Assembly (NCBI RefSeq): GCF_036250735.1
Contig: NZ_CP109430.1
Location: 10,292,001-10,356,000 of the forward strand
DNA: 64,000 bases
Reading direction: 5' to 3'
From: Streptosporangium sp. NBC_01495
GTDB lineage: Bacteria; Actinomycetota; Actinomycetes; Streptosporangiales; Streptosporangiaceae
In this document: piece by piece, positions 32,928-42,243 of the stretch
Layout of the letters: the number at the start of each line of letters is the position of its first letter
Numbering within the stretch: position 1 is the first letter of the stretch
Notes under the pieces: generated by a model
Databases searched by the model: none
Seen by the model: only the letters and a program-made list of their open reading frames with translations
Told to the model about the DNA's origin: nothing
Program-made: the position numbers and the translations under genes

Positions 32928-34754
32928 TCACGCGGAGCCGGCGACGGAGACGAACCCGGAACCAGGACGGTAGTCGGGAGACTGGTGCCGGAAGTAGGTG
33001 TTGTAGACCTGGCAGTAGTGACCGCCGCGAGCCAGCAGCGTGGTGTGGTCGCCTTCCTCGACGATCCGGCCGTGATCCAGCACGATGATGCGATCCACGT
33101 GCTCGATCGTGGACAGCCGGTGTGCGATGACGATGGAGGTACGGTCGGCCAGCACCCGGTCCAGGCCTTCCTGGATCTGGGCCTCGGTCAGCGGATCGAC
33201 ACTGGCGGTGGCCTCGTCCAGGACCACGATCGCCGGATCCTGGATGAGCAGGCGGGCCAGCGCGACGAGCTGGCGCTGGCCCATGGACAGGGCGCGGCCG
33301 TGTTCGCCGACGTCGGTCCGCAGGCCGTCGGGCAGGGCGTCGACCCAGTCGCCCCCGCCGACCGCCGCCGCGGCGGCGAGCACCTCCTCGTCGCCCGCCT
33401 CCGGCCTCGGGTAGCGGATGTTGTCGGCGACGGTGCCGCTGAACAGGAACGGAACCTGCGGGACCGCGCCGATCTGCCGCCGGTATCCGGCCAGGTCCAG
33501 CGTGCGGACGTCACGACCGTCGATCGACAACCGGCCGTCCTGGAACTCGTAGAACCGGGTGATCAGCTTGCTGAGCGTCGACTTTCCCGCACCGGTGTGG
33601 CCGACCAGTGCGACGCTCTCACCCGCCTCGATGGTGAGGTCGAAGCCCCGCAGGACGGGGCTCTTGGCCTCGTAGCCGAACGTGACGTCGCGGAACTCGA
33701 TGCGGCCCGCCAGCCTGCCGACCGGCTGGGGATCGATCTGCACGACCCGCGGGGGCGCGTCGATCAGGGCGAAGACCCGCTCCGACGCGGACAGGCCCTG
33801 CTGGAACTGGGACCAGAACGCGGCGATGGAGGTGAGCGGGAGCCAGAAGAGCGCGACGCTCTGGAGGAAGAGGAACCAGTCGCCGCCGGACAGGCCGCCG
33901 CCGAGCACGGCGGTGCCGCCCAGCTGGACGAGCGCGACCGTGGCCAGCCCGGCGACGAGGAAGAGCACGGGGAAGATGCCGGAGAAGATGAAACCCTGCC
34001 TGAGCGTCACCTGGTAGCTCTGCCGGTTGATGGGGCGGAACTCGTCGTAGATCCGCTGCTCCTGGCGGAAGTTCTTGGCGACGGTGATCCCGCCCATGGT
34101 CTCCTGCAGGGTGGCGTTCACCCGGCTCAGCGAGCGTTGCGCCCTGCGGGTGCTGCTGCGGGCGACCCGGCGGAACAGCAGGGCGATGCCCATCACGATC
34201 GGCGCCACGAGCAGGGTCAGCAGGGCGAGCTCGACGCTGCGCAGGAAGAGCATGACCGTGATGAAGCCGACCATCAGCACCTGGCTGATCAGGTCCATCG
34301 TCAGGGTGGAGACGGTGGCGAAGTCGTCGGTGTCGGAGGTGACCCGGCTGACGATCTTTCCCGACGGGTTCTCGTCGTAGAACGACAGGTCACGTTCGAG
34401 CACGGCGTCGAACGCGTCCTGGCGGAGGTGTAGGACGACGTCGCCGGTGACCCTCGCGCTGTACCACTGGCGGATGAAGTTGAACAGCCAGCCGAGCACC
34501 CCGGCGAGCAGCAGGCCGGCGGTGAGCTGCCAGCCCACATCGGCGATCGTGCCGTCCTCGATGCCGTCCACACCCCAGCTGACCAGCAACGGCATGGCCG
34601 CCTGGCTCAGCGAGAACAGCACGATCATGACCGCGACCAGGATCATCGATCCCAGCTTCGGCCGGAAATAGGACAGGATCCGGCGGAGGAGGTCGCGATC
34701 GCTGTAGGTGCGGTCGTAGTCCTCGGCGTCGAGGCCGTCCATGACGAAGCCCAT
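32928..34754 (-). CDS. ABC exporter half-transporter (second subunit of a heterodimer)
   Basis: 608 residues: six-helix membrane domain (about 35-330) and nucleotide-binding domain (about 365-590). Visible are Walker A VGHTGAGKSTLSKL, Walker B IVVLDEATAS with the catalytic Glu, and the switch His in IVIAHRLS. The signature is LSMGQRQ instead of LSGGQ. It overlaps the upstream subunit by one base (TGATG), so the two are made together. Heterodimeric exporters of this kind move drugs, lipids or peptides outward. The substrate is not indicated by neighbours. Confidence 0.9.
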   Translation of the reverse strand: MGFVMDGLDAEDYDRTYSDRDLLRRILSYFRPKLGSMILVAVMIVLFSLSQAAMPLLVSWGVDGIEDGTIADVGWQLTAGLLLAGVLGWLFNFIRQWYSARVTGDVVLHLRQDAFDAVLERDLSFYDENPSGKIVSRVTSDTDDFATVSTLTMDLISQVLMVGFITVMLFLRSVELALLTLLVAPIVMGIALLFRRVARSSTRRAQRSLSRVNATLQETMGGITVAKNFRQEQRIYDEFRPINRQSYQVTLRQGFIFSGIFPVLFLVAGLATVALVQLGGTAVLGGGLSGGDWFLFLQSVALFWLPLTSIAAFWSQFQQGLSASERVFALIDAPPRVVQIDPQPVGRLAGRIEFRDVTFGYEAKSPVLRGFDLTIEAGESVALVGHTGAGKSTLSKLITRFYEFQDGRLSIDGRDVRTLDLAGYRRQIGAVPQVPFLFSGTVADNIRYPRPEAGDEEVLAAAAAVGGGDWVDALPDGLRTDVGEHGRALSMGQRQLVALARLLIQDPAIVVLDEATASVDPLTEAQIQEGLDRVLADRTSIVIAHRLSTIEHVDRIIVLDHGRIVEEGDHTTLLARGGHYCQVYNTYFRHQSPDYRPGSGFVSVAGSA

Positions 34755-36607
34755 CAGCCCCGCGCTCCCTGCTCGCCCGTGAGGACCACGGCCGGATCGG
34801 TGGTGTCGCCGGCCACGGCGCCGCCGGCGCCTTCGGCCACGTCGACCTCGTCGTAGTGGGCGAAGATCCGCCGGTAGAGGTGGCTCCGGGTGAGCAACTC
34901 GTCGTGCGTGCCGTAGTCGACCAGCTCACCTCGTCGCAGCAGCAGGACCTTGTCCGCCCAGCGGATCTGGGAGAGCCGGTGGGTGATCAGCAGGGTGGTG
35001 CGCCCGTCGAGAACGCGGCCGATGGCCTGCTGGATCCTGTCCTCCGTGGCGGAGTCGATCGCGCTCGTCGAGTCGTCGAGCACGAGGATCGCCGGATCCG
35101 TCAGCAGCGCCCGTGCGATGGCCAGGCGCTGGCGCTGGCCGCCGGAGAGGGTGACGCCGCGCTCGCCGATGACCGTGTCGTAGCCGTCGTCGAGCTCGCC
35201 GATGAACTCGGCGGCCTGGGCCTCCTCGGCCGCCCGGACCACGGCGTCCCGCTCTCCTCGCCGGCCCAGCCCGAAGGCGATGTTCTCGGCCACCGAGCGG
35301 GAGAACAGCACGATGTCCTGCTCGATGGTGGAGATCTGGGAGCGCAGCGAGTCGAGGTCCCACTCGCGCACGTCCACGCCGTCGACCAGGATCCGGCCCG
35401 CGGTGACGTCGTAGATCCGGGGGACCAGCTTCGCCAGGGTGCTCTTGCCCGAGCCGGTCTCGCCGACGATCGCCACGGTCTCGCCCGGCCGTACGGCGAA
35501 CGTCACCCCGCGCAGCACCTGATCGTCCTCCCCGTAGCCGAACGTCACGTTCTCGAAGACGATCTCCCCGCTGATCGGCGCGGCGTGGCCGTCGTCACGC
35601 TGCCCGAGCTCGGTCTCGGTGTTCATGATGCTCAGGATCCGGCGGGAGGACACCAGGCCGATCTGGACCAGCGAGAAAGTGAAGATCGAGATGGTGGTCG
35701 GGAAGCCCAGCATGCCCATCAGGCCCATGAAGGCGACCAGCTCGCCGATCGTGACGGCACCCGCGGCGTGCAGGTGGAGACCGTGCCAGAGCGCGCCGGC
35801 CATCGCGAAGGCGAAGAGCAGGGTCGGCAGGTAGCGGGCCTGGACGAGGCCGTTGTGGGCGAAGGAGTCGCGGTAGTGCCGCGCCAGGGTCCTGAACCGC
35901 CGTCGCTCCTGGTCCTCCTGCGCGGTCACCTTGATGACCTCGATGCCGCGGACGGCCTCGTTCAGCCCGGCGTTGAGGTCGCCGAACTGCTCCCGCATGC
36001 GGGTCGCCACGGGGTTGAGCCGTCGCATGTAGTGCCGGAGCGCGACGACGAAGGCGACCACGAAGACGCCGGGCACCAGCAGCAGCCGCGGGTCGATCGC
36101 GGCGATGAAGACCAGGGGCACGAGGCCGTTCAGCCCGGAGTCGACGATCAGGTCGACGCCCGGACTGATCATGATGGAGAGCTGCCGGACGTCGTTGGCC
36201 GCCCGCGCCATCAGGTCGCCGACCCGCTGCCTGTTGTGGAAGGTCTGGCTCTTGCCGAGCAGGCTGACGTAGAGCTCGTCCCTGGCGTCCCGCTCCAGCC
36301 GCTTGGCCAGGACCTCGCTGGACAGGCGCGCGACGACGTCGAAGGCGCCGCGGGCCAGCACGATCCCCAGCAGCCCCAGGGAGATCGCGCCCAGTGCCCC
36401 CGCACCGCCGCCGCCCAGCACGGCGTCGAAGGCCGCGCCGGTGAGCCCGGGGACCATGGCGTTGAACACGATCATGATCAGCGACGAGCCGAGGAATCCG
36501 GTCAGCTGGAGCGGATGGCGGCGAACATGGGACCAGAGCCAGCGCACCGGCCCCCGCCCGTCGTACGGGCGACCGGATACGGAGAACTCCGAACTGCTGG
36601 TGGCCAC
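34754..36607 (-). CDS. ABC exporter half-transporter (first subunit of a heterodimer)
   Basis: 617 residues from GTG 36607 with the same plan: six membrane helices, then Walker A VGETGSGKSTLAKL and a full LSGGQRQRLAIARALL signature. The Walker B is ILVLDDSTSAID, with Asp where the catalytic Glu belongs. Together with the partner this gives one consensus and one degenerate ATP site, normal for heterodimeric exporters. The start codon is preceded by GGGAGCGAG. Confidence 0.9.
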   Translation of the reverse strand: MATSSSEFSVSGRPYDGRGPVRWLWSHVRRHPLQLTGFLGSSLIMIVFNAMVPGLTGAAFDAVLGGGGAGALGAISLGLLGIVLARGAFDVVARLSSEVLAKRLERDARDELYVSLLGKSQTFHNRQRVGDLMARAANDVRQLSIMISPGVDLIVDSGLNGLVPLVFIAAIDPRLLLVPGVFVVAFVVALRHYMRRLNPVATRMREQFGDLNAGLNEAVRGIEVIKVTAQEDQERRRFRTLARHYRDSFAHNGLVQARYLPTLLFAFAMAGALWHGLHLHAAGAVTIGELVAFMGLMGMLGFPTTISIFTFSLVQIGLVSSRRILSIMNTETELGQRDDGHAAPISGEIVFENVTFGYGEDDQVLRGVTFAVRPGETVAIVGETGSGKSTLAKLVPRIYDVTAGRILVDGVDVREWDLDSLRSQISTIEQDIVLFSRSVAENIAFGLGRRGERDAVVRAAEEAQAAEFIGELDDGYDTVIGERGVTLSGGQRQRLAIARALLTDPAILVLDDSTSAIDSATEDRIQQAIGRVLDGRTTLLITHRLSQIRWADKVLLLRRGELVDYGTHDELLTRSHLYRRIFAHYDEVDVAEGAGGAVAGDTTDPAVVLTGEQGARG

Positions 36608-36786
36608 AAGCTCGCTCCCGAGCAGATCGAGGATGAAGGTCGAACCTGTTTTCTATCACCGGGCACCGACGGTTTCCCATCGCATTTTCCGCGGGCTCCC
36701 CGGGGCCGGCCGGGGACGGGACGGGAGCCGCGGGAGCCGGGGCCGCCCCCGATACCGGGATGCCCGACCCGGAAACCGGCGTGTCC

Positions 36787-36846
36787 CCTGCGCGGGGAAC
36801 TCTGGAGGGAAATCGTCGTGGGGCACATTGAGGTTGGTCATCTGAT
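36787..36846 (+). repeat. Fragment 1 of the ABC-F gene 5' end
   Basis: CCTGCGCGGGGAACTCTGGA, a ribosome site, then a GTG at 36818 encoding VGHIEVGHLM before a TAA. It matches the ABC-F gene start at 43309-43362. Both fragments are followed by GTGACCCCCTTG or ATGACCCCCTTG. It is a relic or a short leader ORF. Confidence 0.75.
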
Positions 36847-36897
36847 GTAAGTGTCGTGACCCCCTTGGACGGTGGTTGAAACTCTCGCAGGGGCACC

Positions 36898-37362
36898 TCA
36901 GTACGGGCTCATCTGGTCCAGTACCTTGGCGGCGAGTGCTATGAACTGCTCGGCTTTCTCCATGTCCTGCATGACGTCATCGGGAGTGATCTCCGGGGTG
37001 TCGGGGCGCGGGTATTCAGCGCTGTTGCGACGGCGGCGCATCCGGTCGAAGGAGCGGAGTGCCTGCCCGAGCGGGGGATCCAGTTGAGCCGTCACCACGT
37101 CCAGTACCGCTAGGTGCCCGCCTCGGCTCGTGGCACGCAACCCCTGATTTTCCAGGATCGACGCGAGAGCTTTCCGCGAGGCGTCGTAGACGAGTTGGTA
37201 GGCCCCTGTGGGATCCGTCCCAACACCGCTACGGGCGAGAGCGATGTGCCGCTCGGCCTGGGTGAGCATGGTATCGGCGTGATCTCGGCTCGGCGGCACC
37301 CGTTCCAACTGGCCGGCGGTCAGCATCGTGTCGATCTGATCACGTCCTTGCATCCATCTCAC
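36898..37362 (-). CDS. HEPN-domain protein (toxin half of a HEPN/MNT pair)
   Basis: 154 residues from GTG 37362, which overlaps the MNT stop by four bases (GTGA) and follows CGGAG. All-helical HEPN core: DHADTMLTQAERHIALARSG, GAYQLVYDASRKALASILEN, RSFDRMRRRRNSAEYP. The usual RNase motif Rx4-6H appears here as RNSAEY without the His, as in the SAV_6107-type group, so ribonuclease activity is not assured. It would be held in check by the adjacent nucleotidyltransferase. Confidence 0.8.
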   Translation of the reverse strand: MRWMQGRDQIDTMLTAGQLERVPPSRDHADTMLTQAERHIALARSGVGTDPTGAYQLVYDASRKALASILENQGLRATSRGGHLAVLDVVTAQLDPPLGQALRSFDRMRRRRNSAEYPRPDTPEITPDDVMQDMEKAEQFIALAAKVLDQMSPY

Positions 37363-37952
37363 GATGTTCTCCGGTTCTGAATCAGGGGGTGAAGGGGCTT
37401 GCTCCGCAGGGACATCACGAACGGGTCGCCCTGGTCGGAATTCCACGACGTCGGCGAGATCCGGCTGATGTTCACTTCTCGGCCGAGGACGCGTTCCGCC
37501 GACCGTGCCGCGTCGTACAGTTCGTCCTCGTCCGGAGAGCCCACCACGAGGACGTCGATGTCACGCGGGGGTGGCCCGGTCTGGTTCGCGTGCCGGGCGG
37601 CCCAGGAGCCGTAGATGTACGCCTCGTTGACGCCAGGGATCGACTGGAGGAGAGATGGCAGGATGGCTGCCGGGCCGAAGGTCACCGCCAGCAGGTCGGT
37701 GAGCGGCTTGGCGACGATCGTATCGGTGTCGGCGCGGATGAGACGGAGGTTGCCGTGCCGTCTCTCCTTGGTCAGTCCGGCGGCGGCGAACCGGTCCATC
37801 TCACGGCTCACGGTCGGCTGGGATACGCCTGCCTGCCTGGCCAGATCGGTCGTCGAGTACTCCTTCTCCGGGTGAAGGTACAGCCAGGCGAGCAGCTCAC
37901 CGACGGCATTGGACCGGAACAGGGGAAGTAGCAACGGCGGAGTTTCCCTCAT
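37359..37952 (-). CDS. MNT nucleotidyltransferase with N-terminal winged helix (antitoxin half)
   Basis: 197 residues. Residues 15-75 form a winged helix (TTDLARQAGVSQPTVSREMD), and residues 105-150 form the nucleotidyltransferase with GSWAARH and the metal pair DIDVLVVG. MNT antitoxins can neutralise HEPN toxins by AMPylation. The built-in winged helix suggests that this antitoxin also represses its own promoter, where an AT-rich palindrome lies. The gene is first in the operon. Confidence 0.85.
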   Translation of the reverse strand: MRETPPLLLPLFRSNAVGELLAWLYLHPEKEYSTTDLARQAGVSQPTVSREMDRFAAAGLTKERRHGNLRLIRADTDTIVAKPLTDLLAVTFGPAAILPSLLQSIPGVNEAYIYGSWAARHANQTGPPPRDIDVLVVGSPDEDELYDAARSAERVLGREVNISRISPTSWNSDQGDPFVMSLRSKPLHPLIQNRRTS

Positions 37953-37954
37953 AG

Positions 37955-37972
37955 ATGAATAGTACTATGCAT
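37955..37972. promoter_or_regulatory. Near-perfect AT-rich palindrome before the MNT/HEPN operon
   Basis: ATGAATAGTACTATGCAT: 18 bases, one mismatched pair, centred on AGTACT, ending just 3 bases upstream of the MNT start codon. In GC-rich DNA this stands out and is a likely operator for the winged helix of the MNT protein. The position overlaps the expected ribosome site. Confidence 0.6.
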
Positions 37973-38121
37973 TTATAGCATGCCTGTCACCTTGTGTAGT
38001 CGATTGACTTCGAAGCGCTCCTGTTTTGGAAGTGAGATCGGCTGCCATGCGGTGACACCGATCGCGATGCCGTGCCGTACCAGCGGAAAATCCGGGCGCC
38101 ATAGGCGGAACCGGCGGGTAC

Positions 38122-38175
38122 CCTGCGCGAGGACCTTTGGAGGGGAATCGCGGTGGCGCACATTGAGGTTGGTCA
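38122..38175 (+). repeat. Fragment 2 of the ABC-F gene 5' end
   Basis: CCTGCGCGAGGACCTTTGGA and GGGGAATCGCGGTGGCGCAC are identical to the ABC-F start. The GTG at 38153 encodes MAHIEVGQPTCKP and then TGA. It lies 35 bases before the IS256-family element. Confidence 0.8.
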
Positions 38176-38209
38176 GCCCACGTGCAAGCCATGACCCCCT
38201 TGTCCCTGC

Positions 38210-39646
38210 GGCCACGTCCGGGGAGGTGGTGTTTGAGAGGGCCACCCGTAATCCGGTGGACTATCAGGAAGCAATCGCCTCAATATTCACTTTAGCATCG
38301 TTTGTCTCATTCTCCGAGTCGGTCTTCCCGGTCTTCGCCCGGCATTCAGCGAGAATCTCCAGGCCCATGTAACGGCGCTGTTCGGTCCACTCGTCGTTCT
38401 GCTCGGCCAGCACCGCGCCGATCAGCCGGATGACCGCCTCCCGGCCAGGGAAGATGCCGACCACGTCGGTCCGCCTCCTGATCTCCTTGTTCAGCCGCTC
38501 CTGAGGATTGTTCGACCACACCTGCCGCCACACGGCCTTGGGAAAAGAGGTGAACGCCAGAATGTCGTCCCTGGCCTCGTCCAGATGCGCCGCGGCGGCC
38601 GGATACTTCGCCTCCAACGCCTCCACCACATGGCGGTGCTGGGCATGGACCGAGTCGCGATCGGGCTGCTCGAAGACGGTGCGCAGCATCGTGGCCACCC
38701 ACGGCTGCGCCGACTTCGCCACCCGGCACAGCAAATTTCGCGCGTAGTGCGCCCGGCACCTCTGCCACGACGCCCCCGGCAGCGTCGAGGCGATCGCGTC
38801 ACGCAGCCCGGCGTGGCAGTCGGAGGTGACCATCTCCACCCCCGACAGGCCACGGGCGACCAGGCCACGCAGGAACGCCAGCCAGCCGGCGCCGTCTTCT
38901 GACGCCACCACGTCCAGGCCGAGAATCTCCCGATACCCCTCGGCGTTGACGCCGGTGGCGACCAAGGCGTGCACGTTCACCGTCCGACCGCCCTCGCGGA
39001 CCTTCTGAGTCAGTGCGTCGATCCAGACGAAGGTGTACGGGCCGGCGTCCAGCGGCCGGGAGCGGAACTGCTCCACCAGGCCGTCCAGGTCGGCGGCCAT
39101 CACCGAGACCTGCGACTTCGACAGCGAGGTGATGCCCATCGCCTCGGCGAGCCTCTCCACGCGCCGGGTCGAGACGCCCAGCAGGTAGGAGGTTGCCACC
39201 ACCGAGGTGAGCGCCCGCTCGGCCCGGCGCCGCTTGTCCAGCAGGAAGTCCGGGAAGTAGGAGCCGGACCGCAGCCGGGGCACGGCCAGCTCGATCGACC
39301 CGGCCCGGGTGTCCCACGGCCGCATCCGGTAACCGTTGCGCGTGTTGGTGCGCTGGTCGCTGACCTCGCCATAGCCGGCACCGCAGAGCTGTTCGACCTC
39401 GGCGTCCATCATCCGCTGGGCGAACTCGCGGATCATCGTGCGCAGCAGGTCCGGGCTCGCCGCCGCGAGAGTGTCGTCGAAGTACTCTCCGGTAGCGGGC
39501 ACAATGTCATTGACGGCCACTTCGTCCCCTTCGTGTTGTTCTGAGCGAATCGAAGGATTACGGAGTGGCCGTCTCTTGTCACATGGATCTCACCCACGCC
39601 AACGCCAGGGCTTGATCACCCGCACACCATCTCCCTGGACGTGAAC
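38210..39646 (-). mobile_element. Complete IS256-family insertion sequence (1437 bp)
   Basis: Ends CACGTCCGGGGAGGTGGTGT (left, from 38213) and the complement of CACGTCCAGGGAGATGGTGT (right, to 39643) form imperfect inverted repeats. An 8-bp target duplication GTCCCTGC is at 38202-38209 and 39647-39654. The transposase frame is intact. Confidence 0.9.
38264..39520 (-). CDS. IS256-family (mutator) transposase
   Basis: 418 residues with the mutator pattern: RTNTRNGYRMRPWDTRAGSI, LSKSQVSVMAADLDGLVEQF, then YTFVWIDALTQKVREGGRTV (first Asp), GVEMVTSDCHAGLRDAI (second Asp), and NNPQERLNKEIRRRTDVVGI with the catalytic Glu. All three DDE residues are present, and CRAHYARNLL matches the family. It should be active. 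Confidence 0.93.
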   Translation of the reverse strand: MAVNDIVPATGEYFDDTLAAASPDLLRTMIREFAQRMMDAEVEQLCGAGYGEVSDQRTNTRNGYRMRPWDTRAGSIELAVPRLRSGSYFPDFLLDKRRRAERALTSVVATSYLLGVSTRRVERLAEAMGITSLSKSQVSVMAADLDGLVEQFRSRPLDAGPYTFVWIDALTQKVREGGRTVNVHALVATGVNAEGYREILGLDVVASEDGAGWLAFLRGLVARGLSGVEMVTSDCHAGLRDAIASTLPGASWQRCRAHYARNLLCRVAKSAQPWVATMLRTVFEQPDRDSVHAQHRHVVEALEAKYPAAAAHLDEARDDILAFTSFPKAVWRQVWSNNPQERLNKEIRRRTDVVGIFPGREAVIRLIGAVLAEQNDEWTEQRRYMGLEILAECRAKTGKTDSENETNDAKVNIEAIAS

Positions 39647-39742
39647 GTCCCTGCGAGGTCGTCGTTCTTCTCCTGGGCGTTGACCTGCGACTATCGTTGC
39701 GGCAGCGTAGAGGTCGGGCAGCCCATGTGCTAGCTGTGATCT

Positions 39743-40073
39743 TTAACGCCCTCCGCGGGAGTCGATGGCGAACATCAGCACGCCGCCGACCGGCCGCACG
39801 TAGCGGGCCAGCACGTCGCGCGCCTGCTCGACCACGACCTCACCATCCTCCAGCGCCTGGTACAGGCTGCCCCAGCCGCGGCGGCAGGCCGGGGAACATC
39901 AACTCCGCCACACTGCGGATCGGCCGAGCCGTCCCCGCCAGCGCGTCCACCAACTCAAACAGCGCATCCGCCCAGTTCCCGAACACCGAGTACACCTCGG
40001 CGCGGAAGGTTCGCAGCTCCTCAGGTGCCGCCGCTTCACGGCGAGCCGACGCACGGTGCACAATGATCCTCAC
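39743..40073 (-). pseudogene. Truncated, frameshifted transposase fragment
   Basis: From GTG 40073 the frame reads RIIVHRASARREAAAPEELR, FRAEVYSVFGNWADALFELV, DALAGTARPIRSVAELMFPG. A shift then leads to RGWGSLYQALEDGEVVVEQA and RDVLARYVRPVGGVLMFAID before a TAA at 39743. This matches the N-terminal third of a large actinomycete transposase group (NF041680-like). The catalytic part is missing. Confidence 0.6.
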
Positions 40074-40235
40074 GGCCGTTTGCCGATGATTCGTTCTTGG
40101 TCGAACTGGATCATGCACAGACGGCCGTTCTCATGGGGACCCCTGTTGCCCAACCGCGATCAAGCCCAGGCCTGCGACCTTAAATCGCCAGAAAGGGGCG
40201 ATCAAGCATGTAACGGTTATCTCTATGCTTATCGG

Positions 40236-41483
40236 GTGATCAACCCGATTGAGCTTGTTATTTTCGACTGCGATGGTGTGCTGGTCGACAGTGAGCACAT
40301 CGCCGTGCGGGTGCACTCCGCCGTGCTGACCGATCTCGGCTGGCCGCTGACCGAGGCCGAGGTGACCGAACGGTTCGTGGGCCGGTCCAGCAAGTCCATT
40401 GACGAGGAGATCGAGGCCCACCTCGGCCGCCTGCTGACGGTGGAGGCGGCCGAGCGGTTCCACCGGCTGCACCGGGAGGCCGTTGACGCCGAGCTCACCC
40501 CGGTCGACGGCATCGTCGAGGCCCTGGATGCGATCACCTTGCGCACCTGTGTGGCCTCCGGCGGCAGCCATGACAAGATGCGCCACACCCTCGGCCGCAC
40601 CGGTCTTTACCAGCGGTTCGAAGGCCGTATCTTCAGCGCCACCGAAGTCACGCACGGCAAGCCGGCCCCCGACCTGTTCCTGCATGCCGCGGAGCGGATG
40701 GGCGCCGACCCCGCGGCCTGCGTGGTGGTCGAGGACAGCCGGTACGGCGTCCAGGCGGCTCGCGCCGCCGGCATGCGCGTCTTCGGCTACTGCGGCGGTC
40801 TCAGGCCGGCACACTGGCTGGAAGGCCCGGACACAGTGGTCTTCGACGACATGCGCGAACTACCCGCTCTGCTCACCGAACCTCGCGGGATCGCGGGAAC
40901 AGCCGGATACGGCGAGGTATCCGATCTCCTCGCAGACCAGTACGAGAGCGTCACCTTCGCCGAGGTTCACCGCGAAGTGCTGCACCTGTTCCCCGCACAG
41001 CCCAGCCGGGTCCTGGACCTCGGCGCGGGAACAGGACGCGACGCCGCCGCCCTGTCCCGGCTGGGACACACGGTGGTCGCGGTCGAGCCCACCGCCGAAC
41101 TCCGCGCCCATGGACAGCGACTTCACCCGGCGACCGGCATTGAATGGGTCGACGACCATCTGCCCGAGTTGACCACCCTGCGCCGACGTCCTGAGCGGTA
41201 CGACCTGATCCTGCTCACCGCAGTCTGGATGCACCTGGACGAACAGGAACGGTCGGAGGCGATGAAGCACCTCACCGGCCTGCTGGTACCGCACGGACGA
41301 ATCATCCTGTCACTGCGGCACGGACCAGTCCCCACAGGACGACGCATGTTCGAGGTGTCGGCAGACGAGACGATCCACCTGGCCGCCGCCACCGGACTCC
41401 ACGCCCTCCATCGCAGCGAACGCAAAGACCCCCTCGGCCGCCAGGACGTCCACTGGACCTTCATAGCCCTACAGCTGCAGTGA
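40236..41483 (+). CDS. HAD-family phosphatase fused to a SAM methyltransferase
   Basis: 416 residues from GTG 40236. Residues 5-200 are a beta-phosphoglucomutase-like HAD: FDCDGVLVDSEH (nucleophile Asp), VASGGSHDKM, HGKPAPDLF (Lys), VVVEDSRYGV. Residues 230-410 are a class I methyltransferase: VLDLGAGTGRDAAALSRLGH (SAM site), VAVEPT, YDLILLTAVWMHL. The C-terminus is complete. The fusion implies a phosphatase and a methylase acting on one substrate or pathway. No strong ribosome site is visible, so translation may be leaderless. The frame is open about 60 codons further upstream. Confidence 0.8.
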   Translation: MINPIELVIFDCDGVLVDSEHIAVRVHSAVLTDLGWPLTEAEVTERFVGRSSKSIDEEIEAHLGRLLTVEAAERFHRLHREAVDAELTPVDGIVEALDAITLRTCVASGGSHDKMRHTLGRTGLYQRFEGRIFSATEVTHGKPAPDLFLHAAERMGADPAACVVVEDSRYGVQAARAAGMRVFGYCGGLRPAHWLEGPDTVVFDDMRELPALLTEPRGIAGTAGYGEVSDLLADQYESVTFAEVHREVLHLFPAQPSRVLDLGAGTGRDAAALSRLGHTVVAVEPTAELRAHGQRLHPATGIEWVDDHLPELTTLRRRPERYDLILLTAVWMHLDEQERSEAMKHLTGLLVPHGRIILSLRHGPVPTGRRMFEVSADETIHLAAATGLHALHRSERKDPLGRQDVHWTFIALQLQ

Positions 41484-41912
41484 TCCCGCCAGATCCCGAC
41501 CGTAAGATCCAGCACGCCCCACGGCCGGACTCTCGCGCGTCCGCAGCCATCGATCACCGTCGGCACCGTCTCCGCAGCCACCCGACGCGTTCCCGAGAGC
41601 CCGCCAAGCGATCACGTCAACCCGGAAAACAGCGAGATCCCGATCCCGCCCGATCAAGCCGATCGGACGGGATCTCGTCAACCGCTCCCGAGCTAACTCA
41701 AGAACGGCCCCAGCCGGTGGGGGTGAGAAGTACTACTAGGGATAAGTAGGTAGAACATCGGGATTAGCACTGGTATCCGTAGGCGGCATTGAGGCGTACG
41801 TCCGCTTCTCGAAGACCAGCACCGGACGGCACCGCGTAACCCATAGACGGGCGTAGCGGCTCAAGGATCTGGGAGGGGTGGCGCCGTTACGGCTGGAACG
41901 GAAGAGGGCGCA
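41484..41912. other. Intergenic region with terminator-like repeat
   Basis: CGAGATCCCG (41633-41642) pairs with CGGGATCTCG (41668-41677), a probable terminator for the fusion gene. The rest, up to the PIN fragment, shows no gene; the missing first half of the PIN protein is not found in any frame here. Confidence 0.45.
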
Positions 41913-42176
41913 ATGTCTGAACGGTTTGCTCAGATTGGTCTGACCCGGACTGACCTGGCACGCGTCGCGGCGCTCGTGGAGCGGTATCCGAATCTTCCTC
42001 TGGGTGCTGCGGATGCTTCCGTGGTCGTCGTTGCGGAACGCCTGCATGTCACAGAGGTGCTCACACTCGACACGCGAGACTTCTCGGTGGTGCGTGTCCG
42101 GCCCATGTCCCGGCGTTCACTCTCCTGCCGGGACACTGAGCCGCGCCGTACCCGGCGGAAGTCGGGATGCCGGTGA
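41913..42176 (+). pseudogene. Truncated VapC-like PIN-domain toxin (C-terminal half)
   Basis: FAQIGLTRTDLARVAALVER then YPNLPLGAADASVVVVAERL and VLTLDTRDFSVVRVRP are the second half of a VapC PIN domain, including the distal acidic residues. The N-terminal half with the first catalytic Asp and the antitoxin gene are absent. The tail after RVRPM is Arg-rich junk. It is unlikely to be active. Confidence 0.7.
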
Positions 42177-42243
42177 GTGAAAACGGAAAGCGCCGTTCTG
42201 GTCCGCGGAGGCGGAGGTCCTGCTGGGGGAGACCCGTCGCGAG

